DNA of 64,000 bases, taken from Ancylobacter oerskovii (GTDB lineage Bacteria; Pseudomonadota; Alphaproteobacteria; Rhizobiales; Xanthobacteraceae). The position numbers and the translations under genes were made by a program. This document shows positions 20,582 through 30,676 of the stretch, in pieces. Every line of letters starts with the position of its first letter. Positions within the stretch are counted from its first letter, which is position 1. Location of the stretch: assembly GCF_018390555.1 (NCBI RefSeq), contig NZ_JAHBGB010000023.1, forward strand, positions 178,778-242,777, given 5' to 3'. Below the pieces are notes generated by a model that was given only the letters and a program-made list of their open reading frames with translations, had not been told where the DNA came from and did not search any database.

Positions 20582-21997
20582 TCAGGAGGCCGCCGCCAGC
20601 GGCGGCCCCTGCTCCGGCCATCGGGTCGCCTGGTGATAGTGGTGCCCGATGGCCAGCACCTTGGCGTCGGCCCCGGTGGCGCCGATGATCTGCATGCCCA
20701 TCGGCAGGCCCTGGGCACCGAAGCCGCAGGGGACGGCGAGGGAAGGCAGGCCGATCAGGCTGACCGGCACCACGATTTCCATCCAGCGATGATAGGTGTC
20801 CATGGCATGGCCGTTGATCGCCTGCGGCCAGCGCCAGTCGGCCGGGAAGGGCCAGACCTGCGCCGACGGCATCACCAGCACGTCATATTGCGCGAACAGT
20901 GCCGCCGCCCGGGCGTACCAGCGCGAGCGGGTGAGGCTGGCCGCATAGACCTGCGCCGCCGTGATCGTCTGCCCGAACTCGATCTCCCACACGGTTTCCG
21001 GCTTGAGCAGGGCGCGCTTGGCCGGATCGGCCAGTAGCGCCCCCTTCGCGGCGTGGTTGAGGAAGCCGCGCAAGTGGATCCAGGCCTGCCAGAGCTCGTC
21101 CGCCGGGAAGGGCGGCGCCAGGGCGTCGACGCGGGCGCCGAGGCTCTCCAGCACGCCGAGCCCCTGCCGGCACAGGTCCAGTATGCCCGGCTCGCAGCGA
21201 TAGGTGCCCCCCCAGTCGCCCAGCCAGCCGACCCGCAGGCCGGACATGTCGATGTCGAGCCGGGTCGCGTAGGGGGCCGCGGGGCGGCCGAAGGGCACCT
21301 GCGGGTTCTCGCCGGCCAGGGTCTCCAGCAGCCGGGCGAGGTCCTCGACCGTGCGCGCCATCGGCCCGTCGGTCGCCAGCGTCGCGATGAAGGTGTCGCC
21401 TTCGGCATCGGCGGGAACGAGGCCCCAGCTCGGCCGGAAGCCGTAGACATTGCAGAAGGCGGCCGGGTTGCGCAGGCTTCCCATCATGTCGGAGCCGTCG
21501 GCCACCGGCACCAGCCGCGCCGCCAGCGCGGCCGCGGCGCCGCCGGACGAGCCGCCGGCCGTGCGGGTGAGGTCGTAGGGATTGCGCGTCACCCCGTATA
21601 CCGGGTTGAAGCTGTGGCTGCCATGCCCCCATTCCGGGGTGTTGGTCTTGCCGGCCAGTATCGCGCCGGCGGCGCGCAGCCGCGCGGCGACGAGGTCGTC
21701 CTTCTCCGGCACGAAATCGCGATGCAGCGGCGAGCCGAAGGTGGTGCGGAGGCCGCGCACGCCGACGAGGTCCTTCACCGCCAGCGGCAATCCGTGCAGC
21801 CAGCCGGCCGGCGGGCGATCGTCCAGCGCCTTCGCCTCCGCCATCAGCTGGTCGGGATCGCGGGGGGAGACGATGGCGTTGATGGCGTCGTTGACGGGAA
21901 GGCGGGCGAGATAGGCCGCCATGACCTCCGACGGGCTGATCTGCCGCGAGGCGATCAGCTGCGACAGCTCGGTGGCCGTCCGTTCCATGAGCGACAT
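20582..21997 (-). CDS. Amidase-signature hydrolase
   Basis: A 471-residue serine amidase of the amidase-signature family. The catalytic Ser-Ser-Lys elements are visible: lysine in LAVKDLVGV, the glycine/serine-rich RTAGGSSGGAAAAL and the cis-serine in VADGSDMMGSLRNPA. It hydrolyses an amide bond, substrate unknown; no GatB or GatC gene is nearby, and the sequence around the active site is more like catabolic amidases than GatA. ATG at 21997 follows GAGAGGG. It converges on the aldo/keto reductase. Confidence 0.88.
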   Translation of the reverse strand: MSLMERTATELSQLIASRQISPSEVMAAYLARLPVNDAINAIVSPRDPDQLMAEAKALDDRPPAGWLHGLPLAVKDLVGVRGLRTTFGSPLHRDFVPEKDDLVAARLRAAGAILAGKTNTPEWGHGSHSFNPVYGVTRNPYDLTRTAGGSSGGAAAALAARLVPVADGSDMMGSLRNPAAFCNVYGFRPSWGLVPADAEGDTFIATLATDGPMARTVEDLARLLETLAGENPQVPFGRPAAPYATRLDIDMSGLRVGWLGDWGGTYRCEPGILDLCRQGLGVLESLGARVDALAPPFPADELWQAWIHLRGFLNHAAKGALLADPAKRALLKPETVWEIEFGQTITAAQVYAASLTRSRWYARAAALFAQYDVLVMPSAQVWPFPADWRWPQAINGHAMDTYHRWMEIVVPVSLIGLPSLAVPCGFGAQGLPMGMQIIGATGADAKVLAIGHHYHQATRWPEQGPPLAAAS

Positions 21998-22103
21998 TAG
22001 CTTTCCCTCTCCGGCCGCGCGTGAGCCCGCCGCTACAAAGCGGCTGGCGCGGGGGAAATCAACCATGCCGCGAGAGGGGACAGACGATGCGGGGGGAAGA
22101 GAT

Positions 22104-22193
<90 letters not shown>

Positions 22194-22322
22194 GCGCACG
22201 GGACGCGACGGCGGGCGCCGCGTCGTGGAGCGCAGGCTCAATAGCCGAGGAGGCGGCCGGGCACAAGAGCCCGAAACCAACTGCCGTTCATCCGTGCACG
22301 GCCGCCGTGCCGAAGCGACGGA

Positions 22323-22649
22323 TCAGCGTCGCGTCGCGGAGCTGCACAGCCACGCGAGCGCGGCGCCGGCGATGCCCGCCGCGAGGATGAGCGCCACGGG
22401 GTGGCTGCCGGCCTGGCGGGTCAATTCGTTCATGCCGCGCCCATAGGCCGAGCGGCCGAGCGCGAGCGCGTCGTCGGCGAGGTGCATCGCCTGCCCGCGT
22501 GTGCGCTGGCTCATGGCGAGGGCATCGTCGTAGAACTCCTCGAGCTCGGCGGCGGAAGGCCGGCCCGCGCCGCTGGCGACGCTGCGCAGCCGGCTGCCAA
22601 CTTCGTTCGCCATGTCGCGGGCCGCGCCGGTGATCCGATTCCTGCTCAT
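22323..22649 (-). CDS. Small membrane-anchored protein, ElaB/YqjD/DUF883-like
   Basis: A 108-residue protein with an amphipathic helical region (residues about 20-80) and a C-terminal membrane helix [20 protein letters not shown], the layout of ElaB/YqjD proteins that can associate with ribosomes at the membrane in stationary phase. The family match is by layout rather than strong motif. ATG 22649 follows GAGG. It is divergent from rplU. Confidence 0.65.
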   Translation of the reverse strand: MSRNRITGAARDMANEVGSRLRSVASGAGRPSAAELEEFYDDALAMSQRTRGQAMHLADDALALGRSAYGRGMNELTRQAGSHPVALILAAGIAGAALAWLCSSATRR

Positions 22650-22762
22650 CTCGTCCTCGCTGGTTGCACGGCCGGTCCACCGCGGCCGGCTTCGCTGGCA
22701 GACAACGCCGCAGGACGATGAAGGTTCAGGCCGGGCCGTCATGCCGGAGAGGGCCTTGATCC

Positions 22763-22791
22763 TTGACTTGAGCGGGTTCAGCGCTTATGAG
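22763..22791 (+). promoter_or_regulatory. Sigma70-type promoter for rplU-rpmA
   Basis: TTGACT at 22763-22768 and TATGAG at 22786-22791 with a 17-base spacer, about 110 bases before the L21 start codon. Confidence 0.6.
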
Positions 22792-22899
22792 CCCGGGCTT
22801 GGCGCGGGAAGTGTGTCCTGCGCCTTATCCGCAACCGACCGAAAGAAGCCGGTCCCGCCTTCGATGGGCAGAGTCCGGGCTCGAACGAAAGGACATAAC

Positions 22900-23208
22900 A
22901 TGTTCGCGGTCATCAAGACGGGTGGCAAGCAGTATCGCGTTGCCGCCGACGAAGTGGTCACGCTCGGCAAGATCGAAGCCGAGGCCGGCGCCACCGTCAC
23001 CTTCCCGGTGCTGATGCTCGGTGGCGATGCCCCGAAGGTCGGCGCCCCGCTCGTCGACGGCGCCGCCGTCACCGGCGAGGTGGTCCGCCACACCCGTGGC
23101 GACAAGGTCATTGCCTTCAAGAAGCGCCGCCGGCAGAATTCGCGCCGCAAGATCGGCCACCGGCAGGACTTCACCGTGGTCCGCATCACCGCCATCACCG
23201 GCGCCTGA
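22900..23208 (+). CDS. rplU: Large ribosomal subunit protein bL21
   Basis: A 102-residue protein with the L21 hallmarks [14 protein letters not shown], a central strand-rich part and the basic [19 protein letters not shown] loop that binds 23S rRNA. The ATG at 22900 follows AAGGA. It is the first gene of the rplU-rpmA pair, followed 28 bases later by rpmA. Confidence 0.98.
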   Translation: MFAVIKTGGKQYRVAADEVVTLGKIEAEAGATVTFPVLMLGGDAPKVGAPLVDGAAVTGEVVRHTRGDKVIAFKKRRRQNSRRKIGHRQDFTVVRITAITGA

Positions 23209-23236
23209 GACCGCAAGCAGGATTTAGGAGAGCACC

Positions 23237-23506
23237 ATGGCTCATAAAAAGGCAGGCGGTTCCTCGCGCAACGGTCGTGATTCGGCCGGCCGTCGTCTCG
23301 GCGTGAAGAAGTTCGGTGGCGAAGCCGTCATTTCCGGCAACATCATTCTGCGCCAGCGCGGCACCAAGTGGCATCCCGGCACCAATGTCGGCATGGGCAA
23401 GGATCACACCCTTTTCGCCCTCGTCGAAGGCCGCGTCGAGTTCCGCAATAAAGCCAATGACCGAACCTACGTATCCGTGATTCCGGCCGCCGAGGCCGCC
23501 GAATAA
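23237..23506 (+). CDS. rpmA: Large ribosomal subunit protein bL27
   Basis: An 89-residue protein with the conserved N-terminus [16 protein letters not shown] and body [24 protein letters not shown] cut into the usual L27 fold. Unlike Firmicutes L27 it has no cleavable N-terminal extension. The N-terminal tail reaches the peptidyl transferase centre. RBS AGGAG lies seven bases before the ATG. Two hairpins follow the gene. Confidence 0.98.
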   Translation: MAHKKAGGSSRNGRDSAGRRLGVKKFGGEAVISGNIILRQRGTKWHPGTNVGMGKDHTLFALVEGRVEFRNKANDRTYVSVIPAAEAAE

Positions 23507-23523
23507 AGCCGGTGAGGTTTCTT

Positions 23524-23559
23524 GAAATCCCACCGGTCTCGCCCGACCGGTAGGATTTC
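23524..23559 (+). terminator. Hairpin after rpmA
   Basis: GAAATCC-c-ACCGGTC pairs with GACCGGT-a-GGATTTC around the loop TCGCCC, a 14-bp stem with one mismatch, starting 18 bases after the L27 stop. There is no long T-run, so it may attenuate or protect mRNA rather than fully terminate. Confidence 0.6.
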
Positions 23560-23587
23560 TGGAGCCACCGTCAAAGCTCCGGGTGCC

Positions 23588-23621
23588 CGAAGGGGAGGCG
23601 AGGAAGACCGCCTCCCCTTCG
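23588..23621 (+). terminator. Second hairpin between rpmA and the GNAT gene
   Basis: CGAAGGGGAGGCG (23588-23600) pairs perfectly with CGCCTCCCCTTCG (23609-23621) around an 8-base loop. It is very stable but lacks a uridine run, so it could be an attenuator or processing site lowering expression of the downstream GNAT/obgE genes relative to the ribosomal genes. Confidence 0.6.
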
Positions 23622-23647
23622 TCGTTCCACGCACCCTGGAGCCTGCC

Positions 23648-24286
23648 ATGACCATCGTCGAAGCGACCTTCCGGTCGGCCCTTGCCGAGAGCAGTACCCC
23701 CGTCCTCGAGACCGGCCGCCTGTTCCTGCGCGCCCCGCGAATCGAGGACATGGCCTGGATCGCCGAGCTCGCCGACAACCGGCGCATAGCCGAGATGACG
23801 TCGAACATTCCCCATCCCTACGGCATGGCGGATGCGGCGGCCTTCGTCGCCAACCTGCCGGTCGGGCGGGATTGCGCGACCTTCGCGGTGTTCATGAAGA
23901 ATGACGGCTCCAACCCGCTCGGTCCGCCGATCCCCATCGGCATGTGCGGCTTCGCGCCGCGCGACGAGGCGGCGCCGGAGATCGGCTACTGGCTGGGCGA
24001 GCCCTATTGGGGCTACGGCTATGCCACCGAGGCGGTGCGGGCGCTGCTCGACCATGCCTTCGAGGACCGCAACCTGTCGGCGCTCAACGCGGCGGCGCGG
24101 GTGGTCAATCCGTCCTCGCGGCGGGTGCTGGAGAAGTGCGGCTTCCAGTGGACGGGTGTCGGGCTGACGCGGGTGCGCGCGATCGGTGCCTCGGTTCCCG
24201 TCGACCGGTTCCGTCTCGAGAAGCGGCTCTGGGCCTCGCTTCGCTCCTGGGGAGCGACGGCGGCGCCGACCCGGCACGTCCAGTGA
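23648..24286 (+). CDS. GNAT-family N-acetyltransferase (RimJ/RimL-like)
   Basis: A 212-residue acyltransferase with the acetyl-CoA fold: TGRLFLRAPRIEDMAWIAEL at the start, EIGYWLGEPYWGYGYATEAVRALL holding the CoA-binding loop, and NPSSRRVLEKCGFQ near the end. RimJ/RimL-type members acetylate protein N-termini, often ribosomal proteins, but many have other substrates. ATG 23648 is preceded by GGAG. It lies between rpmA and obgE, a common alphaproteobacterial arrangement. Confidence 0.88.
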   Translation: MTIVEATFRSALAESSTPVLETGRLFLRAPRIEDMAWIAELADNRRIAEMTSNIPHPYGMADAAAFVANLPVGRDCATFAVFMKNDGSNPLGPPIPIGMCGFAPRDEAAPEIGYWLGEPYWGYGYATEAVRALLDHAFEDRNLSALNAAARVVNPSSRRVLEKCGFQWTGVGLTRVRAIGASVPVDRFRLEKRLWASLRSWGATAAPTRHVQ

Positions 24287-25438
<1,152 letters not shown>

Positions 25439-25536
25439 CGCCCCGCGCCCCTTCGCGCTGAAGGCGTCCGCGCGAGACGGCGGGCGAGCTTTGGCCTATA
25501 AGCCCGTGCTTTCCGCCGCTCGCCTCCGAGATCGCC

Positions 25537-26721
25537 ATGTCCTCGCATTCGACCACCGCTGATTCGACCGCCGCCGCCCTGTCTGCCGCCAGCCTGACGG
25601 CGGTGCCGCAGATCGCCTCCTTCCGCCGCATCGTGGTGAAGGTGGGCTCGGCGCTGCTGGTGGATTCCGCCCGCGGGGCGCTGCGCCATGCCTGGCTCGC
25701 CGCATTGGCGGAGGACGTGGCGGCGCTGCATCGCGAGGGCAAGGAGGTGCTGGTGGTCTCCTCCGGCGCCATCGCGCTCGGCCGCAACCTGTTGAAGATG
25801 CCCAAGCGCCCGCTGAAGCTGGAAGAGAGCCAGGCGGCGGCGGCGATCGGCCAGATCGCGCTGGCCCGTTCCTGGTCGGAGGCGCTGGCGCATGAGGGCG
25901 TCACCGCCGGGCAGATCCTGCTGACGCTGGGCGATACCGAGGAGCGCCGGCGCTACCTCAACGCCCGCTCCACCATCAACAAGCTCCTGGAGCTCAAGGC
26001 AGTTCCGGTGATCAATGAGAACGACACCGTGGCGACCTCGGAAATCCGCTATGGCGACAATGACCGGCTCGCCGCCCGCGTCGCCGGCATGGCGAGCGCC
26101 GACCTGCTGATCCTGCTCTCCGACATCGATGGCCTCTACACCGCCCCGCCCAATGACGACCCGAACGCGGCGCTGATCCCGGTGGTGCCGCGCATCACCG
26201 CCGAGGTGGAGGCGATGGCGGGCGGCGCCGGCACCGAGCTCTCGCGCGGCGGCATGAAGACCAAGATCGAGGCCGGCAAGATCGCCACCACGGCGGGCGC
26301 GCACATGGTGATCGGCTCGGGCAAGGTGAAGAACCCGATCCGCGCCATCGAGACCGGGGCGCGCTGCACCTGGTTCCTCGCCCCGGCCAATCCGGTGGCC
26401 TCGCGCAAGCGCTGGATCGCCGGCTCGCTGGAGCCGCGCGGCGTGCTGCATCTCGACGCCGGCGCGGTGGCGGCGCTCAGGCGCGGCTCATCGCTGCTGC
26501 CGGCGGGGGTGAAGAAGGTGGAGGGCGAGTTCACCCGCGGCGACGCGGTGGTGCTGCGCGGCCCCGACGGCGCCGAGATCGGCCGCGGCCTGGTGGCCTA
26601 TGACCACGACCACGCCGAGCGGATCCGGGGACGCTCATCCGACGAGATCGCGACGATCACCGGCTTCGAGGGAAGGAGCGCCATGGTGCACCGGGACGAT
26701 CTGGTGTTGGGTGGGGGGTGA
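25537..26721 (+). CDS. proB: Glutamate 5-kinase
   Basis: A 394-residue enzyme phosphorylating glutamate in proline biosynthesis. The amino-acid kinase domain shows [27 protein letters not shown] and LSDIDGLY, and the C-terminal PUA domain follows residue about 295 ([16 protein letters not shown]). It has about 25 extra N-terminal residues; an internal start cannot be excluded. In relatives proA usually follows, but here two convergent foreign-looking genes come next. Confidence 0.95.
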   Translation: MSSHSTTADSTAAALSAASLTAVPQIASFRRIVVKVGSALLVDSARGALRHAWLAALAEDVAALHREGKEVLVVSSGAIALGRNLLKMPKRPLKLEESQAAAAIGQIALARSWSEALAHEGVTAGQILLTLGDTEERRRYLNARSTINKLLELKAVPVINENDTVATSEIRYGDNDRLAARVAGMASADLLILLSDIDGLYTAPPNDDPNAALIPVVPRITAEVEAMAGGAGTELSRGGMKTKIEAGKIATTAGAHMVIGSGKVKNPIRAIETGARCTWFLAPANPVASRKRWIAGSLEPRGVLHLDAGAVAALRRGSSLLPAGVKKVEGEFTRGDAVVLRGPDGAEIGRGLVAYDHDHAERIRGRSSDEIATITGFEGRSAMVHRDDLVLGGG

Positions 26722-26737
26722 ACAGATTGTTTGGCGT

Positions 26738-27451
26738 TCACCTAAAGAGAGGCAGCTCGGAAGGACCGATACTCTTTCTCTTCTCCGCTCTCTCGGCCGC
26801 GCTTCGCGCAGTTTTCTCAGCAGAGAACTGCTCGAACGCCGTCAGGAGTATATCCAAGTAGAATTTCAATTCCGCCTCGGAGACCGTTCCAATTTGGTCT
26901 CCGTAAATGACGTGCCGCTCCCTGCCCTTTTTGGGAGTAACCTCACGCAGGTCCAACCACTCAAATTGTGCGCCTCGAAAATCGTCAACGAGGACCGAAT
27001 CCAATAAAATCGTGTTCAGTATGGCGAGTTGAAGCGGGTCGAGCGTGCGCCCTTTCCAGCACTGCGCCCATAAGACATGTAGCCGTCCGCCCTCGGACCA
27101 ATAACCCGAAGGTCGAACCGGTATGAATACGCCTCGACCAATTCGATACGACGCAGGACGAAACTCTCGGAACCACTCTACCGATTTTTCTGCAGCGTAG
27201 GGCGCGAATGCTCGAACTACGTCGGTATTTGGCTGGATATTTTTCTTGTAGGAAAGCAGTGAGAATTGCTTCGCCACCCACTCAACATCATGGCCCTGCA
27301 TTAGCAGCTTGAGTGCGTGCCTGGCAGGATTCAGCGATATGGTAATCCGTGCGGCGTCGAGCTTCCGCATCTCGAGCACAGTGTCTTCAACGTTGCTTTT
27401 TATGAGCCAAATAGCATGTTGCAGTGACGGCGTACGGCATAGATCGGCCAT
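26738..27451 (-). CDS. Uncharacterised protein downstream of Panacea gene; candidate toxin
   Basis: A 237-residue soluble protein I do not recognise. It has no signal peptide or membrane helix; the middle holds IGRGVFIPVRPSGYWSEGG, LWAQCWKGRTLDPLQLAILN and the end a charged AERAEKRKS tail. Its composition is less GC-rich than neighbours. The start at 27451 lies 10 bases beyond the Panacea stop, with AGGA overlapping that stop codon, so the two are translated from one message. By position it could be the effector held in check by the Panacea protein (inference). Confidence 0.7.
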   Translation of the reverse strand: MADLCRTPSLQHAIWLIKSNVEDTVLEMRKLDAARITISLNPARHALKLLMQGHDVEWVAKQFSLLSYKKNIQPNTDVVRAFAPYAAEKSVEWFREFRPASYRIGRGVFIPVRPSGYWSEGGRLHVLWAQCWKGRTLDPLQLAILNTILLDSVLVDDFRGAQFEWLDLREVTPKKGRERHVIYGDQIGTVSEAELKFYLDILLTAFEQFSAEKTARSAAERAEKRKSIGPSELPLFR

Positions 27452-27461
27452 TTCTAGTGTC

Positions 27462-27959
27462 CTACAATCGCCTCTTCAGCTTCGCCCTATAATAATCCCT
27501 TGTCATATCGTCGGGAATTTTCATTCCCGGCTGGGCAGAGCTTTGAGATGCCAACCATACCTGATCCCATGGCGCCCCAACCTCGTGGGACGCATTCACC
27601 AGCCATCTGGCCGACTTGGCGCCGTAGAATCGAGTCATCTTCTCGATATGTTCCCGCTCTTCGCGCAAAAGTGCAACGGGATAAGGGGCATCCTCCCCGG
27701 TTGCAGCGTCAACGCGCGTCAGACGTACGACAATAGTCCGGTCTCCAAACCCCCTAAGCTGTTGGTATATTTTAGGATGAACAGGGCCGAATTGCCAGGC
27801 TTCAAAGTATGATGCAACTAAAGGTTTATCATAAATTGCAATATACCAAGCATGGGTAAAATATAATATTTTATTCAGAGACAGATTCGTCAAATATATC
27901 TTGCTGTCCTGGGCGACATCAAGGATCGCATTGGCGATTTCCCTAGCGTCGCGAGTCAT
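27462..27959 (-). CDS. Panacea-domain (DUF4065/SocA-like) protein; candidate antitoxin
   Basis: A 165-residue protein whose body fits the Panacea domain: the opening IANAILDVAQDSKIYLTNLS, the helix LNKILYFTHAWYIAIYD and the hallmark FEAWQFGPVHPKIYQQL. Panacea proteins neutralise many unrelated toxins or serve as proteolytic adaptors such as SocA. It is the first gene of a two-gene operon; GGGAGG lies six bases before its ATG. An AT-rich promoter region with a 17-bp palindrome lies upstream. Lower GC than surrounding genes suggests recent acquisition. Confidence 0.82.
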   Translation of the reverse strand: MTRDAREIANAILDVAQDSKIYLTNLSLNKILYFTHAWYIAIYDKPLVASYFEAWQFGPVHPKIYQQLRGFGDRTIVVRLTRVDAATGEDAPYPVALLREEREHIEKMTRFYGAKSARWLVNASHEVGAPWDQVWLASQSSAQPGMKIPDDMTRDYYRAKLKRRL

Positions 27960-28005
27960 TCGAAGCCTCCCGTCGAGTCATCAAACGGTGAAAATTTTAT
28001 GTTCT

Positions 28006-28022
28006 TGTTATGTTCTATAACA
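28006..28022. promoter_or_regulatory. Palindrome upstream of the Panacea operon
   Basis: TGTTAT-GTTCT-ATAACA is an exact inverted repeat, 47 bases upstream of the Panacea start codon. The heptamer ATGTTCT also occurs twice as a direct repeat (27999-28005 and 28010-28016). Both fit an autoregulatory operator, as in most toxin-antitoxin operons; function inferred. Confidence 0.45.
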
Positions 28023-28098
28023 CGATTCCTATAGGGGGAATACCCGTTTCGCCCAATCGTGACCACCCCTCTGATGATTCCGCCCTATCCTCCCCGGC

Positions 28099-29124
28099 AT
28101 GAACCGCCGCACCCTCCTGCTCGCCGCCCCGGCCCTGCTGCTCATCCCACGCGCCATCCTGGCGCAACCCGCCGGGCCATCTGCTCCCACCCCATCCCCC
28201 TTCACCCCTGCCCTCGATTCCGCCGCCGCTCTCAATCCGCTGCGCACCGTCCACATCGCGCATGACAACCGGCTCGCCGCCGCCCGCGCCTATAACGGCG
28301 CCAGCCTCACCGCCCCCGCCAACATCAAGTCCGCGTCGAAATCGGTGATGTCTGCCCTGGTCGGCATCGCGTTTCACAAGGGCGTGCTGGAAGGCCCGGA
28401 CCAGCCCATCGCACCGCTGCTCGCCCGCGACCTGCCGGATGATCCCGATCCGCGCCTCGCCCGCGTCACCCTCGGCAACCTCCTGTCCATGCAGGCCGGG
28501 CTGGCGCGCACCTCCGGGCCGAATTACGGGCGCTGGATCGCCTCACCCAACTGGGTGCGCGCGGCGCTTGCCGAGCCGTTCGAAGAAGATCCCGGCGGGC
28601 CGATGCTCTATTCCACCGGCTCCACGCACCTCATCTCCGCCATCCTCACCCGCAAGACCGGCCGCTCGACGCTGGCCCTGGCGCGCGAGTGGCTCGGCCC
28701 GGTGCAAGGCTTCGCCATCACGTCGTGGGATCGCGACCCGCAGGGCATCTATTTCGGTGGCAACCAGATGGCGATGCGGCCCGCCTCGCTGCTGGCCTTC
28801 GGCGAGCTGTACCGGCGCGGCGGCACCGCGGCGGACGGCACCCGCATCCTCCCGCAAGGCTGGATCGAGGAGAGCTGGCGCGTGCGCACCCAGTCGCGCT
28901 TCACCGGCGACGGCTATGGCTATGGCTGGTTCCGCCGCACGCTCGCCGGCGCCGACGTCGCCTATGGCTGGGGCTATGGCGGGCAGATGCTCTATGTCGT
29001 CCCCGAGCGCGGCCTCACCCTCGCCATGACCTCGGCGACCGACAGCCCCGCCGGCCGCAGCGGCCATCGCGACGATCTGCACCGCCTGGCGGCCGCCCTG
29101 ATCGAGGCGGCGCGCGCGGGTTGA
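28099..29124 (+). CDS. Exported serine hydrolase, class C beta-lactamase-related
   Basis: A 341-residue protein with a Tat-type signal (MNRRTLLLAAPALLL to about residue 23) and a penicillin-binding-protein-like fold. The nucleophile SASKSV (S-x-x-K) lies near residue 76, the second motif YSTGST near 171, and the third is replaced by GWGYGGQ rather than KTG. Such proteins include esterases and D-aminopeptidases; true beta-lactamase activity is not implied. It stands between the Panacea operon and the ABC importer, divergent from the former. Confidence 0.85.
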   Translation: MNRRTLLLAAPALLLIPRAILAQPAGPSAPTPSPFTPALDSAAALNPLRTVHIAHDNRLAAARAYNGASLTAPANIKSASKSVMSALVGIAFHKGVLEGPDQPIAPLLARDLPDDPDPRLARVTLGNLLSMQAGLARTSGPNYGRWIASPNWVRAALAEPFEEDPGGPMLYSTGSTHLISAILTRKTGRSTLALAREWLGPVQGFAITSWDRDPQGIYFGGNQMAMRPASLLAFGELYRRGGTAADGTRILPQGWIEESWRVRTQSRFTGDGYGYGWFRRTLAGADVAYGWGYGGQMLYVVPERGLTLAMTSATDSPAGRSGHRDDLHRLAAALIEAARAG

Positions 29125-29385
29125 GCCGCCGTTCGGTTCGCGCGCGCTTCGGGCGCGGGCGAAACCGAAATTATTTCGTCGCTTTTCAATCTGCGCTCAA
29201 TTCGCGTGCATGCATCGGCGAGATCCTGCCGAAATCGACATCAACCCGCGCTTGATCTTCCGGCGCGGCGGAAAATTCCGCCCGGCCGAGGGGTGATTCG
29301 AGACCCGCCGGCGTCCGTGGCACGCTTCCTGCTGATCCCCTCGCATCAGTCCGCCAGAAAGGCGGCCCAGAGCGAGGACAAGGAC

Positions 29386-30561
29386 GTGACGAAGCAGACC
29401 GACCTTCGCAACTCGACGAACCTGACCCTTCTCGCCGCGCGCGGCTTCACCCGCCGCACCCTGCTCAAGGGCGCGCTCGGCGCCGGCGCGGTGGCGGCCT
29501 CCGGCCCCTGGCTGGTGAAGGATGCCTTCTCCTCCTCCGGCGAGCTCTCGCTGCTCAACTGGGACGACGAGCTGCCCAACCCGGTGATCCCGAATTTCGA
29601 GAAGAAGACCGGCATCAAGGTGAAGACCACCCCGTTCTCGCAGAACGAGGAGCAGATCAACAAGCTGCAGGCCACCGGCGGCGAGGGCTTCGACCTGTGC
29701 GAACCGACCCGCGACCGCGCCCCGCAGTTCAAGGAACTCGACGTCCTCGCGCCGTTCGATACCAACAAGCTGCACCTCGACAACCTGCTGCCCTCGATGC
29801 TGGAAGCCTCCACCAGCGTGTGGACCTGGGACGGCAAGCTCTACCACGTGCCGCATTGCTGGGGCTCGGAGGCGATCTCCTGGCGCACCGACCTCGCGCC
29901 CGGTCTCACCTATGACAAGCTGAGCTACGGCACGCTGTGGGCGCCGGAATTCAAGGGCAAGATGCAGGGCCGCCCGCACTCGCTGCTGCTCGGCATCGGC
30001 CTGTGGATGGACGCCACCGGCAAGCTCCCGTCCAACCGCATGCTGGATGCGTTCAAGGACGAGGAGACGATGAAGAAGATCTACGACCCGATCCTCGAAT
30101 TCGCCATCGCCAACAAGGCGCAGGTCAAGCAGTTCTGGGATTCCTCGGACAACACCAAGTCCGGCTTCATGGAGAATGGCTGCGTCATCGGCCAGACCTG
30201 GGACGGCCCGCCGCTGTCGCTGAAGAAGCAGGGCAAGCCGGTCACCTACATGGCACCGCAGGAAGGCGCCATCACCTGGGTCGACGGCTGGGCGATCACC
30301 AAGGGCGCCAAGAACATCGACCAGGCCTATGAGTGGCTGAACTACATCCACTCGCCGGAAGTCTCGGCGCAGGTGGCCGATGGCTCGGGCTACAACCCGG
30401 TGGTCAAGGGCGCCGACGCCTTCCTGTCCGAGGTGGCCAAGAAGAACTTCTCCGAGGCCTATCCGGGCGACGCGCTCTCCAAGCTGTGGAGCCGCCCGCC
30501 GGAGCCGTCGTGGTACGCCGAGCTGCGCACCCAATATGCCGAGAAGTTCAAGTCGGCCTGA
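29386..30561 (+). CDS. Periplasmic solute-binding protein of a spermidine/putrescine-type ABC importer
   Basis: A 391-residue binding protein with a Tat signal: RGFTRRTLLKGALGAG around residue 20, followed by SSSGELSLLNWDDELP, the usual mature start of PotD/PotF-like proteins. It is the capture protein for the downstream ATPase and two permeases. Ligand cannot be read off. Start taken as GTG 29386, with GGAC nearby; the frame stays open further upstream without good sites. A hairpin follows the stop, which may stabilise this transcript segment. Confidence 0.87.
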   Translation: MTKQTDLRNSTNLTLLAARGFTRRTLLKGALGAGAVAASGPWLVKDAFSSSGELSLLNWDDELPNPVIPNFEKKTGIKVKTTPFSQNEEQINKLQATGGEGFDLCEPTRDRAPQFKELDVLAPFDTNKLHLDNLLPSMLEASTSVWTWDGKLYHVPHCWGSEAISWRTDLAPGLTYDKLSYGTLWAPEFKGKMQGRPHSLLLGIGLWMDATGKLPSNRMLDAFKDEETMKKIYDPILEFAIANKAQVKQFWDSSDNTKSGFMENGCVIGQTWDGPPLSLKKQGKPVTYMAPQEGAITWVDGWAITKGAKNIDQAYEWLNYIHSPEVSAQVADGSGYNPVVKGADAFLSEVAKKNFSEAYPGDALSKLWSRPPEPSWYAELRTQYAEKFKSA

Positions 30562-30578
30562 TCGCGCCTTGTCGTCAG

Positions 30579-30602
30579 CCGAAGCCGGTTAGCCGGCTTC
30601 GG
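30579..30602 (+). other. Intergenic hairpin between solute-binding protein and ATPase genes
   Basis: CCGAAGCCGG (30579-30588) pairs with CCGGCTTCGG (30593-30602) around TTAG, a perfect 10-bp stem, 18 bases after the binding-protein stop. No T-run follows. Such hairpins commonly raise the level of the binding-protein mRNA above that of the membrane components. Confidence 0.6.
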
Positions 30603-30676
30603 TCCGTGTGTGGGGTGCTCGCGCGCCCCGCCCCTTCCGCCATCCGGCGGACCCTTGAGAGCAGACCGGAGACCCT

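Noticed and set aside
28099..29124. Antibiotic resistance beta-lactamase
   Set aside because: The KTG-type third motif is missing and the sequence is closer to general serine hydrolases; resistance cannot be claimed.
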